A DNA stretch of 64,000 nucleotides from Isoetes taiwanensis (GCA_021234155.1 JAJEKV010000008.1:2699580-2763579); one strand, 5' to 3'; shown: positions 48,417-59,629, counted from the stretch's first letter. Notes: generated by a model from the sequence alone, not told the origin. Translations and numbers: made by a program.

Positions 48417-48425
48417 ATTTATAGG
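48417..48425 (-). promoter_or_regulatory. TATA box of the histone-like module
   Basis: CCTATAAATAGACC on the minus strand, about 110 bases before the ARTKQTAR codons. That spacing fits a short-leader gene, and the box has the same sequence as that of the second module. An open frame happens to read through it, so length alone would misplace the gene start. Confidence 0.7.
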
Positions 48426-48535
48426 TCTGGGGATTTTAGGGTTTGGACCTGCAATTTCATGTCGTACCATTCTGTAAAGCATTAGTGTCTGTTGGATTAA
48501 TACATTGGGTTCCTTTAGGAAAAAAGTACCTACCA

Positions 48536-48811
48536 CTCACACAGTGTGCGAGAAGTATTCTCAAAAGTTTTGGAAATGCCCAGGCCGCACTCTGTGAGGG
48601 GTCACACCTTTTTTACTCAAACTTTCATTTTATAAACACTTTCTTAGTGTTAGGACATACATTCCTAGATCAAATTCAAGGTTTAAGCCATTCTGCGCTA
48701 TTAGATTGCTCTAATTATGCATCTAGCTAGGTCAACATGGGCCAACCACTCACACAGTGCGTGAGAAGCATTCTCAAAAGTTTTGGAAATGCCCAAGGAA
48801 CACTCTGTGAG
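48536..48811 (-). repeat. Dyad repeat pair upstream of the histone-like module
   Basis: Two extended dyads: arms 48536-48548 with 48586-48598, and 48749-48761 with 48800-48811. Each has ATTCTCAAAAGTTTTGGAAA between the arms and is followed by GGGGTCA. Arm and core sequences match the pair at 46767-47000. Confidence 0.85.
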
Positions 48812-49022
48812 GGGTCACTTCCTAATGGCCATAATTTTTCAGAATTTTTCTATAATTCTTCCTAACTTAGCATTAATCTACTTTACTGCTCTACGGATTG
48901 GAATTTTTTTTTTTTTCCAAATTTTCGAGGTTCATTCTTGGGTTGCTATTCCCAAGACTGGAAGTCTACTGTTAGTTCTATCAGGGAATGGTCAGTGCCC
49001 GATCTTGGTCTACCAAGATCAT

Positions 49023-49034
49023 GCTCTGATACCA
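49023..49034 (-). other. Primer-binding site of C2, initiator tRNA-Met type
   Basis: TGGTATCAGAGC on the minus strand, one base after the LTR end (GTCACA, A, TGGTATCAGAGC). This is the common plant LTR-retrotransposon primer site complementary to initiator tRNA-Met. It fixes the strand and 5' end of C2 and shows that the two extra modules lie inside the element. Confidence 0.92.
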
Positions 49035-49035
49035 T

Positions 49036-50551
49036 TGTGACGTCCCCTACTTCCTCTACGATGCTCCCATCGTATCAGAAGGTGGAGTTCATCCCCCTGG
49101 CAGCCAAACTGACAGGGGCCATCCACCCGACACCAATCCTTGACAATGGATCGATGAGGAAGAATGGATGGGTCATTTGCCTCGTCTTCCCTCGGGACCG
49201 TCCTAGCTGCGGAAGTGTGAGTAAACATAAGCACATGACATCAATATATCAACAAAGTCACCTCGAAGGGTGACTACACCATAACATACATGTAATAGCA
49301 CATCAATAACATCATCATCACATTGGGGATCCTACCCAATGGCTCGGACTCCAAGGCATAGACTGACGGCTTGGGCCTCCAGAAGTCATTGCAGACCGAA
49401 TTCATAAGAATGGATTGGCTGGCATAGAAACATGGTGTTGGGTAGTCCACTCCATCCGCCCTCCAGGTGCACACTTTGCGGAGTAGGTTGAAGAGTCTTG
49501 GGGACTGACCGTAGCTCGCCGGTCGCGTAGCCAAAGGGGCTCCAGCCCCGATGAGGCGGGAGGAGAGTCTCCTCCCTCCGGAGGCATGCATGCCCATCAC
49601 AGCGGCTAGAGGGCCACCGCCTCGTGATTCGGACTTGAACCTCATTGAAGGTGACGATCACCCAAGAGGTGTCGAGCTCATGCCTTGCCCACACGCCGTG
49701 GCAAACCATTAAGCCTAGCCCGCTTAGATCCCCCGGTAGGCTTGACACACCGTGAGGGATCAATCGGTGATGAGATAAGTCCCTCTTATTCCACGGCCTA
49801 GCCCCGCCACCTACAAACGCACGGGCTCTTGTACGGGCCGCATTAATTGGGAATTAATGAGGTTATCTAGGATCATCTCATGAAGGTTTCTGTGGTCTCT
49901 ACCCCCTTCCCACATACAATGTGGAGAGCATAGAATGGAACATCATCATCATCAAGAACTAAAATACTGAATAAGATCTAATCTATCTTACCTAAACATA
50001 CATGGTTAGGTTCCTTCGTGGCTGGTGATCTTAGGATCTATAAGGCTGATAGGACTGATCATCTAACATACTATCCTAGCTCATTGTCGGGTTAAGAGTC
50101 GGCTTTGCACAATAGAATCGCAGGTTACCTGATCTTTGGCTTGCTCCAGCTCCCCGAATCGTGTCCACGCCTTCGTTCTTGCTGAAGACAACTGCTCCTG
50201 ATGAATCTAATGTGCAAAGGCGGCTCAGCGGCACCTGCAATGCAAAATGGCAGCTTGCCTTGGCCGAAATGGCTCAGGGAAGCCAAAATGCGAAAAGGGG
50301 AAAGTTTTAGGGTTTCCCCTTTGGTTCCTTATATATGAACTTTTAGGGCTAGGTTAGAAGGGACCAAATGGGGTATTGCCACTTGGCAAGGGGGTTTTAA
50401 TTGCATATGTTTAATATATATGCGCAACATGCGAGGTTGCCCCCTAGGTGCAACTCTTTACGGCTCTCAAGTACTTGTCGTGGTGACATGTATGTGTGAC
50501 ATGGCAGTATAATATATGTATTCGAATCGTATATTATGCTGGAATGTCACA
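49036..50551 (-). repeat. 5' LTR of chromovirus C2
   Basis: 1516 bp. On the plus strand it runs TGTGACGTCCCC to GGAATGTCACA, with perfect TGTGAC/GTCACA ends. Read on the minus strand its start and end match the LTRs of C1 and B. TATATAAGG near 50336-50328 (minus strand) is a plausible promoter core. No 3' LTR partner remains. Confidence 0.92.
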
Positions 50552-51249
50552 TGTTAGCATCGCAAAGATGATTCCATCTGAAACACCATAGTGAACGTGT
50601 TACATCTAGACAAAAACGTTCTGATATTTAAAAGAATCCAGTTTATTGAGTTCATTTGAGCTTCAGTCAGACTTTTACTGCATTTTTAGGCCGGCTCCTA
50701 AATCCAATGATTCATCTTGATAATGTGCTTCAGTCGAATTCACAGATATTTCTTTGAAAAATGTTACTTTGGCTTGATGCCTCAATATTAGTACATCGTA
50801 AGCAACATCCATGAAATTAGTTATACTCATAGATGTATTTCATTTAGCTTGTGTGCAGTAGATGGGTTTCTTGCAAGGGAAGATCCATTAGGTGCAATCT
50901 GGAAGATGCATGATCCCTGCAACATTGGTTCTACAAGACTTATGGCATGCACATTAAGGTATAATCTAAAGTGCTACAAGAAGCATACACCCACCCTGCT
51001 TACGAAGCCATAATGCAACTCTAAAGACACCATTCTCGTTTGAATAAGGTAGAGAAATATCTTTAGAATATGTGTAATTTAGTCTTGTTAAGAATAAGTA
51101 ACTTGCAAACAACATATTGTGCTAATATTTACTGGACTTGGAAAGCCATTGTGCTGCAACTAAGTTTGGAGCTGGTGGAGGCATTTCTATGGTGCTTTCA
51201 AAATATGTATTTGCTCTCATCAAAGCAAGATGATATACAATAACTCCAA

Positions 51250-52128
51250 AATGGAACCAAACTACCTTTGTGGTAACATGGCTGTCGTTTGGAACAAGTA
51301 GAGTTGGTATAACAACAAGTGGAGTTGGTATTGTTGGAAAGGAACATAATGTTGTACTTAGCTTCAGAGATACGATGGCAATGATATGCAGCATGTTTTG
51401 ATAATGAGCTAATCAATGCAGCTATATTTTGATGATGAGCTAATCAATGCAGCTATATGGATAGTGAAACATGCAATCATGCAAAAAATAGTTTTATCAA
51501 AAAGATCAAGGATATCTCAAGGTGATTGATTAGCCCCTAGCTGGTAATTATAGTGCCAGGTTATCATGATTCTAAGATCTCTTTGTGTTTCATGAACTAT
51601 GTAAGTCCTACGAACCTGTTCATGCTTCACATGGACATGGCTTACCATACATAAAATGACATAAAGAGAATTATAGATAATTTACATGACAGGTTTCTTA
51701 TAGGTCAAGGTGCTTCTAGCAAGGTTTTCAAATGCATCCTTAAGAATGGAATAAAATCAATATCCATAAAAAAGATATATAATCACCACCCACAAAACAT
51801 TCGCAATTTTGAAACAGGACTTGAAATCTCGGGTCAGATAAAACACCAAAATCTTGTTAGCCCTCATGGATATTTTCCTTCTCCTTTTGGGAACCTCTTG
51901 GAAACCTCTTATTTTATGATTACATGGGAAATAGAAGCTTATGGGATGTACTGCATGGTACGTGAAGTTCAGATTTTGATATTGCAATGAATTGTCTGTT
52001 GTGTAGCATTGAGATTGGATTTTGTTTCAGGCCCTGTTCAAAAGGTTAAGCTTGATTGTGAGAGACGACTCAATATTGCACATGGATCTGCAAACGGCTT
52101 GCATATTCTTCATCATGATTGTAACCCT
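51250..52128 (+). pseudogene. ERECTA-like LRR receptor kinase, partial pseudogene
   Basis: A relic of the membrane-proximal and kinase N-lobe part of an ERECTA-family receptor kinase. NYLCGN near 51260-51277 may be the LRR cap. LHMDMAYHT near 51630 matches the ERECTA juxtamembrane. A glycine-rich loop, LIGQGASSKVFKCILKNG (51690-51750), follows, then KKIYNHHPQNIRNFET and IKHQNLVSPHGYF, the hinge YDYMGNRSLWDVLHG up to a donor GTACGTG at 51958, a 73-bp intron with acceptor TTTGTTTCAG (52030), and LDCERRLNIAHGSANGLHIL with HHDCNP to 52128. Breaks: an in-frame TAA in the juxtamembrane (near 51645), an 11-bp tandem duplication at 51890-51910 that shifts frame, and loss of everything after subdomain VIa, including the HRD and DFG motifs. 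Confidence 0.8.
51396..51457. repeat. Two-copy 31-bp tandem repeat
   Basis: TTTTGATAATGAGCTAATCA and the rest of a 31-bp unit (51396-51426) repeat at 51427-51457 with a single difference. It lies in what may be an intron of the kinase relic. Confidence 0.9.
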
Positions 52129-52802
52129 GTGTATACATATACACCAGGGCCTCTAGTTTTCAATTTTTACTGATATGCTATGAATGTACTAAAGCTCTAG
52201 TATATATTTCTAGAACTAAAGGTGCCTCTTAGAAATGTGCTACTATATATACGATGCATAGTAGACATAATGAAGTGAAGGCACGAAATACAATAGGAAG
52301 TCAAGAGCAAAAAACATTGGTGTTGATCTAGGCCACTAAAGAGATACATTGAGGTTCAATTTACATTCTGATCTGCCATTCTGCTTTAAATGCATGTGGT
52401 ATGGGAGTTCTTTCTCTGCTCTTATCAGACGTGCCTTGTTAGTACCCTCTTTCGAATTGATCCTGGCATGCTATGTTTTCCCTCTTTTATGCCGGTTCAT
52501 CAACAACATTCCCTTTTGAAATTCATATTTCTCATGTTATAATTGCTCTATCCACCTCTCTGATAGTGTTATTAAAGCCGGGTTGCTTGTGTCTGATATG
52601 ATTGCTTACCTGATTCTCCATACCTTTCCTTGGTATGTCTCATTATGTTGTCTTTCCAAGAGATGCATGATCCTGGAGGAAAGTTCAGATGGTAGGTTTA
52701 ACCTGCGATATCCGATTGATTGGCATTGGGTGACCCTCTCTGTATCGATCTTATCGAGTTTCGGGGGTTGATTGCCATGTATAGATAGATATCCCATAGC
52801 TT

Positions 52803-53066
52803 GGTGGATTGGGTACCAGTTGGTGGGTCATGCCTTCACTATACTGGTATACGGTGGGAGTTATAATCTTGAGTCCGTAACATAGCCCGTCCTCCTTTTG
52901 GATGTTACATCATCCATAGTGTCATCATTCTCCTTCCAAAATTTTGGTGGTCCAAGTACCAGTTGTTGGATCATGCCCTCCCTATCTTAATATACGACGG
53001 AGGTAGTACCTTTCTCGTCTCTGTAACTTGGCTTGTCCTCCTTTTCTTACGTTACATCCGTGGTAT
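52803..53066. repeat. Diverged direct repeat, about 118 bp, two copies
   Basis: 52803-52920 and 52949-53066 share GTACCAGTTG, ATCATGCC/GTCATGCC, GGCTTGTCCTCCTTTT or CCCGTCCTCCTTTT, and a TTACATC...GT end, in the same order and spacing. They are old duplicates of unknown origin. Confidence 0.7.
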
Positions 53067-53363
53067 TATTGTACAGCTACTATCAATTTGCATTATAGTG
53101 GGTGTCGATGGTACAATAGAATAGAGTACTTATCGTCCCATTGATTTGGTTGTCGTTGGACTTGTGTAGTACCATTGGCGAAGTCTCTTTATACAAGAGG
53201 ATTACTAGCTAGGTTACACTTGGATATGTAGCCATCCTATGGGCTTATATTGTTCTTTAATTTCGGTACCCTGCTTTTCTTTGGCTTCACGGCCATGTGG
53301 GGAACGTCGTTATCTAAGGTTTTAAGCCAACTTTTGGTGGGCCTTGTGGCGTGACGTTAAAAT

Positions 53364-53388
53364 CTCTTCTTCTTCTTCTTCTTCTTCT
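53364..53388. repeat. (TTC)n microsatellite
   Basis: About eight uninterrupted CTT/TTC units. Confidence 0.9.
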
Positions 53389-54270
53389 ATGCTAGCTCGT
53401 TTAAGACATGCCTCTATTACTGTTGTGATGATGCCATCCCTATATTTCATGACCATATTATGTCTATCCATGTGCATCAACCAATTGTTTATGTATTTAG
53501 ACTGAGGCTTTTTTTGAAGCATCTAGTCGATCAGATGCGGCTAAGATCTAACGAAGTTACAAAGCTTCGATGGCTGTGCCGAGCTCTAGAGCATTGAAGT
53601 TCTAGAGCAAGGGAGTCGGAATAATAGACAGTCAGAAGTAATGAAATAGAATTTGGCTTTGCCACTGCCAAATACTGCATCTAGCACTGTACCAAATACT
53701 CCCCCACTAGCAAGAGTCCCTGGTCTCTTTGGGTAGCTAGAGAGCCAAAACGACAGAATTCGATGTCCTCTGGGCGTTCCAACCTTCCCTCATCAATCTG
53801 GTTCCTCTGAAACCTGATCGGCCATGCCGCATCATCGATGCGCTTTTGGTTTTGCCTTCCAATAAGGTGATGCCACATCATCATGTCATTTAGCCAATTC
53901 CTTACTCAGGCTACGATCGCACTTACTGGAATGACCGAAGGTGAATAGAGAAGGACCAAATAGCATAGCGCCATGTGGCAAAATGCAAAGAAAGTGGTAT
54001 CGCACTAAAACGGCCAAACCGCCTGCTTTGTTTGGGCGGGCGCCTAAGTTGTGGCGGGCGAGATTGCCTGCCCAAGTTCGGGCTGCTGCATATGTGGACA
54101 ATATTTGAAGGGAATTGCAGTATATGATCGGCTTGCAGTGAACGAAGACATACAGTGGTCGAGCTGTTCTGCGCACAAGCAACAATCTGCAAATTTTTGA
54201 AAAGCACGTCGAATTGCTAAGAATTCAATTATTGCAGGATCTAAAGTGTTGGCATTCTTTTGTTTTGCAG

Positions 54271-55078
54271 ATTTCCACATGGAGCACACTGATATTGAAT
54301 CCGTTACTTGCACTCAGGACAGCCAAATGCCATTCTTTTTAAGCCAATTGCCCAGCAATTCCATGTGCACACCCTCCATGCATCCTACTTTTGGGATGCA
54401 GCCCTCTACCATTTGTGTTTCATCAGCAGCCTAGCAATCCTCCTTTGGCATTCCAAGCATCACAGAATCTACCTTACGTACCATATGGTGTTCATACTAT
54501 ACTGAAATCCACAAATTTCTCTTTCTCAGCCTCCAACAAACCATGTGAATTCAGCAAGTTCTCAAGATTCCCCCATACATATTGCTGATCCTATTGTACA
54601 GAAGAAAAAGAGAGGTAGGCAGCCCACTGGGAACAAGTCTGCTACGAAGAAAGGCAGGAAGGTAGACTCCAACAAGCCTGAGAAAGGTGAGAATGAATCC
54701 GATGACGAGGAAGGATGTGGTCCTAGAATTTGGCCAGAAAGGCATGTCGTTGCCCTTCTTCATGCTAGATGTGAGATGATCGCTGAATTTCAAGAGAAGC
54801 CCAAGCAAGGAGTAGATTTATGGGCGAAGGTACACACGAAAGTTGTTGCTACTTGTCCTGATTTTAAGAAGGATTCAAAGGCATGCAGGAAAAAGTTCTC
54901 TTATGTTTTCAAGCAATACCAGGCTGATGTGACATGGAACAACATCTCGGGTAATGATAGGAGGGAGTCATGCCCTTACTTCGCTCTGTTAGATGAGTAC
55001 TTTGGTGAAAGAGCCAACGTGCGAAAATGCCTTGCATATATCTCAAAACATATTTTCTGTTCTTTATCATTTTCTTAA
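54271..55078 (+). CDS. Trihelix (Myb/SANT-like) transcription factor, plus-strand copy
   Basis: 54545-55078 encodes a basic, nuclear-localisation-like stretch (KKKRGRQPTGNKSATKKGRK) followed by a trihelix DNA-binding domain: RIWPERHVVALLHARCEMIA, then QGVDLWAKVHTKVVATCPDF and KDSKACRKKFSYVFKQYQAD, and an aromatic fourth helix CPYFALLDEYF. Trihelix proteins bind GT-type promoter elements in plants. Upstream, a splice acceptor TGTTTTGCAG ends at 54270 and an ATG lies at 54279 (MEHTDIESVTCTQDSQMPFF), but the Pro/Gln-rich N-terminal part changes frame between 54400 and 54545, so an intron or small errors intervene. A donor may lie near 55018 (CAACGTGCGA), after which the frame becomes non-domain. 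It could be a gene or a recent pseudogene. Confidence 0.65.
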
Positions 55079-56790
55079 AACAAGCATGAGAATCTTTGTT
55101 ATATATTGTCATCTTTTTATGTTCAGACATGAATAATCTGTGTGTTGCATAGTTTTTGGGACAGTAGTATCTATATAACAGTCGTAAATGTAAAAGCAGT
55201 AATATTTCAACTACACGAAAATGTAAAATGTGCCCCATATGTGCATAACAAGGAACGAGGAAGCAAGCATACGAACGCAGTTCACAACAGGTAAAAAAAT
55301 CAAATGAGAGAAGAGGGGGAGATGACGTCATCAGCAAATATGGAAAACAAAGTTGTCAATAGTTGTTCAATACCTTGGCTTGATCTTTAGTAAATGTTAC
55401 TTCCCAAGCCACAAAAAATTAGTTATTGGGGGTGTTTGAGACTTTACCTAAAAGCCACAGTTAAGAGATGGGATATTTCTCAAATCTTTGCTCGACGCCC
55501 ATCTCCACACGGCCAGCATTGTATACTTTTTAAGATGGACACCTAGAATCCCATGCAGGAATGTATATATAGGGAGGCCTCTATACAAGTAATCTTTAGT
55601 TTGCATCGCAATCTACCTTGAAGTACATCGGCTACTACAATAGGATAGCACGGGGAGGGGGGGGGGGAGGGGAGACTTTACCTAAAGCATGATGAACAGA
55701 GATGGGATGTTTCTCAAAGCTTTTCTCAATCGTCCATCTCACAACAGATTGTATACTTTCAGAAGATGGACACCTAGAATCCCATGCAGGAATGTATATA
55801 TAAAGGAGGCCCTCTATACAAGTCATCTTTGGAAGTTTGCATCTGCAATCTACCTGGAGGCACATCAGCTACTACAATAGGACCATGCACCGACAAACAC
55901 TAACCTTCTCTGGGTCACCTCCTTTGTCTAGACGAGTCCTGATGGCAGCTATTTGTAGATTGCCTTCAAATCATCCCTAGAAGAATCCTTGAATAGTCTA
56001 AGGATGTAGAATACCTAGTATTGTCATTCTTTTTTTTGTGTGCTATGCTTTCTACTAGCCACTCAACTCTCTATAGCAAGAGATTTTCTCTTTTACTAAA
56101 CAAATCATATTTAGACCATAGCCACCGCCTTCGACTATTCTTGCTTATCTCAAACGCTCCTGGTGGGATCAAACTGCATGCAATCGTCGGTGAACAATTT
56201 GAGAGCACATGACTCATACAAAACATATACTTCCAAGTATGTTCACCAAATATTTTGAAAATTCACCCCCTACACATGAAATGCAGTTCGCCCTTCGGGC
56301 AACCCAATACCATCCCAACTACAGTTGTTTAGTGATTGGGAAATTCATGCAGATTGTTGTAGAACTTTATATCACTTCTTGATATTAACAGTTTTCTACT
56401 TCTCTTTCTTGGGGTTTCGTGCCTTTTTCTTATGTTATTATATTTTGATTGGGCTTTTGGCCTAGTTCTTATGTTAATATATTTTGTTTGGGCTTTTGAA
56501 AGTTTAGAGGACTGAAATGGAAGGGAAAGCATTAGCATGGATTAAAGGAATGGTACAAACGTCCAGTTTTTAAAGCTCTTCTTGATTGATGAGTTATACT
56601 TTTTGCTCACGAAAGGGTGTCATGAACACGAGTATAAACGCAAACCCTTTAGGCTTTTAGTTACATTCATCAAGTGACAAAATCTATTGAATTTGAATAT
56701 TATGAATTGCTACGAAGTTAATCACATAACAAAACGTGCTTAAATGTACATCTTGAGAGTCATTATAAGACAATTTGATCGAGTGGTCTA
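55079..56790. other. Intergenic DNA with a duplicated TATA-bearing segment
   Basis: No protein domain was recognised. The main feature is a direct duplication at 55438-55890, listed separately. A smaller one occurs near 56400-56480 (CTTATGTTA...ATATTTTGATTGGGCTTTTGG, twice). Confidence 0.5.
55438..55890. repeat. Direct duplication of about 215 bp carrying a TATA-like box
   Basis: Copies at 55438-55650 and 55671-55890 both run from GAGACTTTACCTAAA through GATGGACACCTAGAATCCCA and GCAGGAATGTATATATA to GCTACTACAATAGGA. They are separated by a G-rich run (about 55651-55674). TATATATAGGGAGG or TATATATAAAGGAGG looks like a core promoter, but no long open frame follows, so these may be orphan promoter copies. 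Confidence 0.8.
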
Positions 56791-56795
56791 AGGAC

Positions 56796-57065
56796 CTAGT
56801 TCTGTAATGGAGTTTCTAGATTTGGCTCAAGTTCAGCAAATACATCATGCAATGGAGTCATATGAAGGGAGGCCCCAGAATCCAACCATATTGTTGTAAA
56901 ATTCAAATTCAAATTAAAATTTGATAATGCACTAACCCTAAAGAACCTTACACCATTAGTCTCTGGTCTGCGGCCACCACGGTTTTCCACAGTTTGAACA
57001 TGCGCCTCTCTTTGCTGGTGGTCTGAAAGCATTTCCATTGCGTGAAGACCCTCCCCAAATACCAA
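56796..57065 (-). pseudogene. Ty1/copia gag-protease scrap
   Basis: An 89-codon minus-strand frame with AHVQTVENRGGRRPE, typical of the end of copia gag, then IWLDSGASLHMTPLHDVF, the D-S-G-A protease active-site region. No other copia domain or LTR is nearby. It is an isolated fossil fragment. Confidence 0.75.
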
Positions 57066-57099
57066 ACGAATTGGGCAAACATACTTGCCTCATGCTTGG

Positions 57100-57184
57100 T
57101 TTAGGGTTCAATTTTTTAGCTCAATTGTATGGTTTCTCCATTTGCTTTAGGGTTCAATTTTTTAGCTCAATCGTATGGTTTCTC
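57100..57184. repeat. Two-copy 46-bp tandem repeat
   Basis: TTTAGGGTTCAATTTTTTAG and the following 19 bases at 57100-57138 recur at 57146-57184 with one difference. Confidence 0.9.
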
Positions 57185-57941
57185 TGGCCTACCAATTTCC
57201 ATGGATGTAAAATAAAATTATTATGTTTTACATTCTAATTATTCCATATATATGAACCTATATATATATATTATGGACCTTGAGCATAATAAATTGAGAA
57301 GACTATTGACGAACCAAATAAGAGCCCCACCCAAGGCAACTTAGAGTTGGTATCACCTTGTTTTATAAGCAAATAGTTATCTGATGAAGCTTGCGTTAGT
57401 TATACCAAAAAAGAGGGGAGCTAAATGAACTCAACCAGCAGACAGACATAGACCGACCTAATTGTCCAGCTTGTACAAAACTGAACGAAATTCGGTGTTC
57501 AAACTATGGTCCAATCCGTAAACGCTATAGCATAGTCTTCAAGCTCGCTGAGTAAATCTATATTCCACGAATTGCTGTTTCCCCAGTGTTTGTGCCTCTT
57601 CTAAATTGAAATGGCATGAAGTTCTTCTAGACTGTAATGGCATGAAGTCAATAACCGACTAAAAAAACTAAAGAGATGCAATCAAACAATCTGCTTTCAT
57701 AGATGATCATTACCACACCATCGTGGTGAAATTGCGTTCCAATTCTGCAAGGTTGCATGTTAGTTCAGTACATGCTAGGTTTCCTCCCACCTAACACAAG
57801 CAAAGTAATAACAAAGAAAGGAGACCCAAATCCAAATAAACATGGCCTCTTTGTAAACACCTAAAAGAAAAGCAGCAAGATCATACAATAATTCTAACTA
57901 ATTTACTATACAGCATGTCCTTGATATGCCAGAACACAATG

Positions 57942-59627
57942 TCAAACGACCTGTGTTCTGACATACTGGTCAACTAAACTGTACCATTTGCACCTTTCGG
58001 GCCTTTCATTCTCGGAAGATTTTTCAGAAGCCTTATACTCCTTGTATTCACTATAAACATGCTTCCACTTTTTCCTACAAGCTTCAGAGTCTTTATCAAA
58101 ATCAGGACATGCATTTTTTAACCGCATATAAACCTTTTGCCATAAATCTACACCTTGTTTAGGTGGTTTTGCAAACTCATCATGTAATTCTCCTCGAATA
58201 TGAATTAGCGCTGGAACCCAGTGTTCTTTCCACCGTCCAGTATTGCTTCGACATTTCTCCTCCACTAATTCACAACCACTTGATTGCAAGCTCTCCTGCT
58301 TGACTTTTCGCCGTTTGCTCTTTTGAACTTGAGCAGCATTAGTATCATCATTTCCATTAGGCATGCCAGTGAAATTAGCAGATATTGCACCTGCCACTGT
58401 CCGCATAGATCCTCCACTCTGCATACTCTTTGGAGCTATAGGGCAGTGCCCTGTTGCTCCTTGCGGGTACTGTATATGTAGCCAGTGATTTGGGAAAGCT
58501 CCAAAAGGCACAAGCGTGGCACCTCCTACAAGCACATGCTACCATTTAGAACTATGAGATATGAGAGCAAAGGAGGTAAATGAGAAGCAGCAAAAGCAGA
58601 GCCCTGGTTCCCCCTGAATAGTTTCAAGAACATGCAATCAGTCAGACCAAGAGAATTAAAACTGCTGGGTCATGCGATTATAACAGCGAGTGAAATATGT
58701 TTTTCTTCCTTGAAGAATTTCCATATGCCTTAGAAAATAAAGAACTTTATCCGTAAAATAAAATTTCAGAAAGAATTTTACCCTAAAAAGTTGTTATATG
58801 ACATGCATCTTGTGGACCAACTAGATGGTTCCATGGAAATAACAGTCCATATAATGCATAACCATAGCGCTATTCAATTCATACTCAATTATTTTTGTGG
58901 TTTACTACATGCAATTATAATGATATGAAATGATCTAAAAACGTAAAATACACCACAGGTAAGCACATGGTTTTAGAAACTCATGATGGGGTGTTAAGTA
59001 TATGTCCAATATCATCTGATTGCAGACTATGGATAGGACTAATAAATAGCTACTGATTACACACAACGAATGACATGATTTTCGAACAGACAGGTTCATC
59101 AGGAGAAAATTAGGTTATCATAATGCTCAACGTGATAAATGTTGCAAATTGGAGAAGCAGACCTATGCATCACCAGAGCATGAAGAAAGTATAGACAAGA
59201 GTCATATTGAACAAATGATTGGATGACAGAGGCAATTTCAAACGAGCATCTGATTCAAGGAGATACAGGCGGATGTCAAGCAGCAAAGGCCGATGTCAAG
59301 GAGCACAGGCTGTTACATATGTCATCTCTGCCCAATTATTACGTAAAATCTTCATATCATTCAACAGTGATCATGTTGTGTGGTTTAGTCAAATTATAAA
59401 ACGAAAGGAGTACAGAGAGACCTGCCTGCTTGTGGAAAAATATTTCTATAATGAGCTTTTGTAGCGCCAGGCCAACTCTGCTTCTCCATCTCTGGCCATG
59501 AATGGCTCATGAGCTGAAAGTCAAGGTCACCATCCAAGTTAAATTCTTCCTTACCCAGGAAATCCAATACCCTGGCGAGGTGAATATCTTTGAGCCTTGA
59601 CTCAACATATTGCCGCAAAGAAGCCAT
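57942..59627 (-). CDS. Trihelix (Myb/SANT-like) transcription factor, minus-strand two-exon gene
   Basis: Exon 1, 59627 to about 59423, starts at ATG with MASLRQYVESRLKDIHLARV and ends at a donor (GCAG/GTCTCTCTG). Exon 2, from about 58525 after acceptor CTTGTAG to the stop at 57942, encodes a Ser/Asn-rich segment, a basic stretch (KSKRRKVKQE) and a trihelix domain: RWKEHWVPALIHIRGELHDE, then QGVDLWQKVYMRLKNACPDF, KDSEACRKKWKHVYSEYKEY and CKWYSLVDQYV. The intron is about 900 bp. The domain is clearly paralogous to that at 54545-55078, and the two genes point toward each other. It would be a nuclear DNA-binding protein. I see no internal break within the exons. The exon pairing is inferred from splice signals and should be treated as likely. 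Confidence 0.72.
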
Positions 59628-59629
59628 AA

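Larger units (their letters stand above)
15185..50551 (-). mobile_element. Ty3/gypsy chromovirus C2 with two extra internal genes, split by element A
   Basis: A minus-strand chromovirus. Reading 5' to 3' it has a 5' LTR (50551-49036), tRNA-iMet primer site, two extra gene modules, and the start of gag (44867-44063). There gag is interrupted by the 24-kb element A (44062-19918). Beyond A follow the rest of gag, protease, RT, RNase H, integrase, chromodomain and repeat-bearing 3' leader, ending near 15185 where the 3' LTR should follow but is missing. The two halves belong together because both are minus strand, gag stops at one A border and resumes at the other, and no other LTR lies between. 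The coding sequence has many breaks. Confidence 0.85.
52200..54230. other. Intergenic DNA with short repeats, no gene recognised
   Basis: No coding domain was found. It contains a diverged direct duplication (52803-53066) and a TTC microsatellite (53364-53388). The Glu-run open frame on the minus strand there is simply the microsatellite. Confidence 0.5.

Noticed and set aside
48210-48536. A long minus-strand open frame beginning MVGTFFLKEPNVL upstream of ARTKQTAR
   Set aside because: Its first half reads across the TATA box and a leader-like region. I take the gene to begin near ARTKQTAR, since the extra N-terminus has no histone similarity.
53322-53522. A 66-codon minus-strand frame with a run of glutamates
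   Set aside because: The Glu run is the TTC microsatellite. Nothing else supports a gene.
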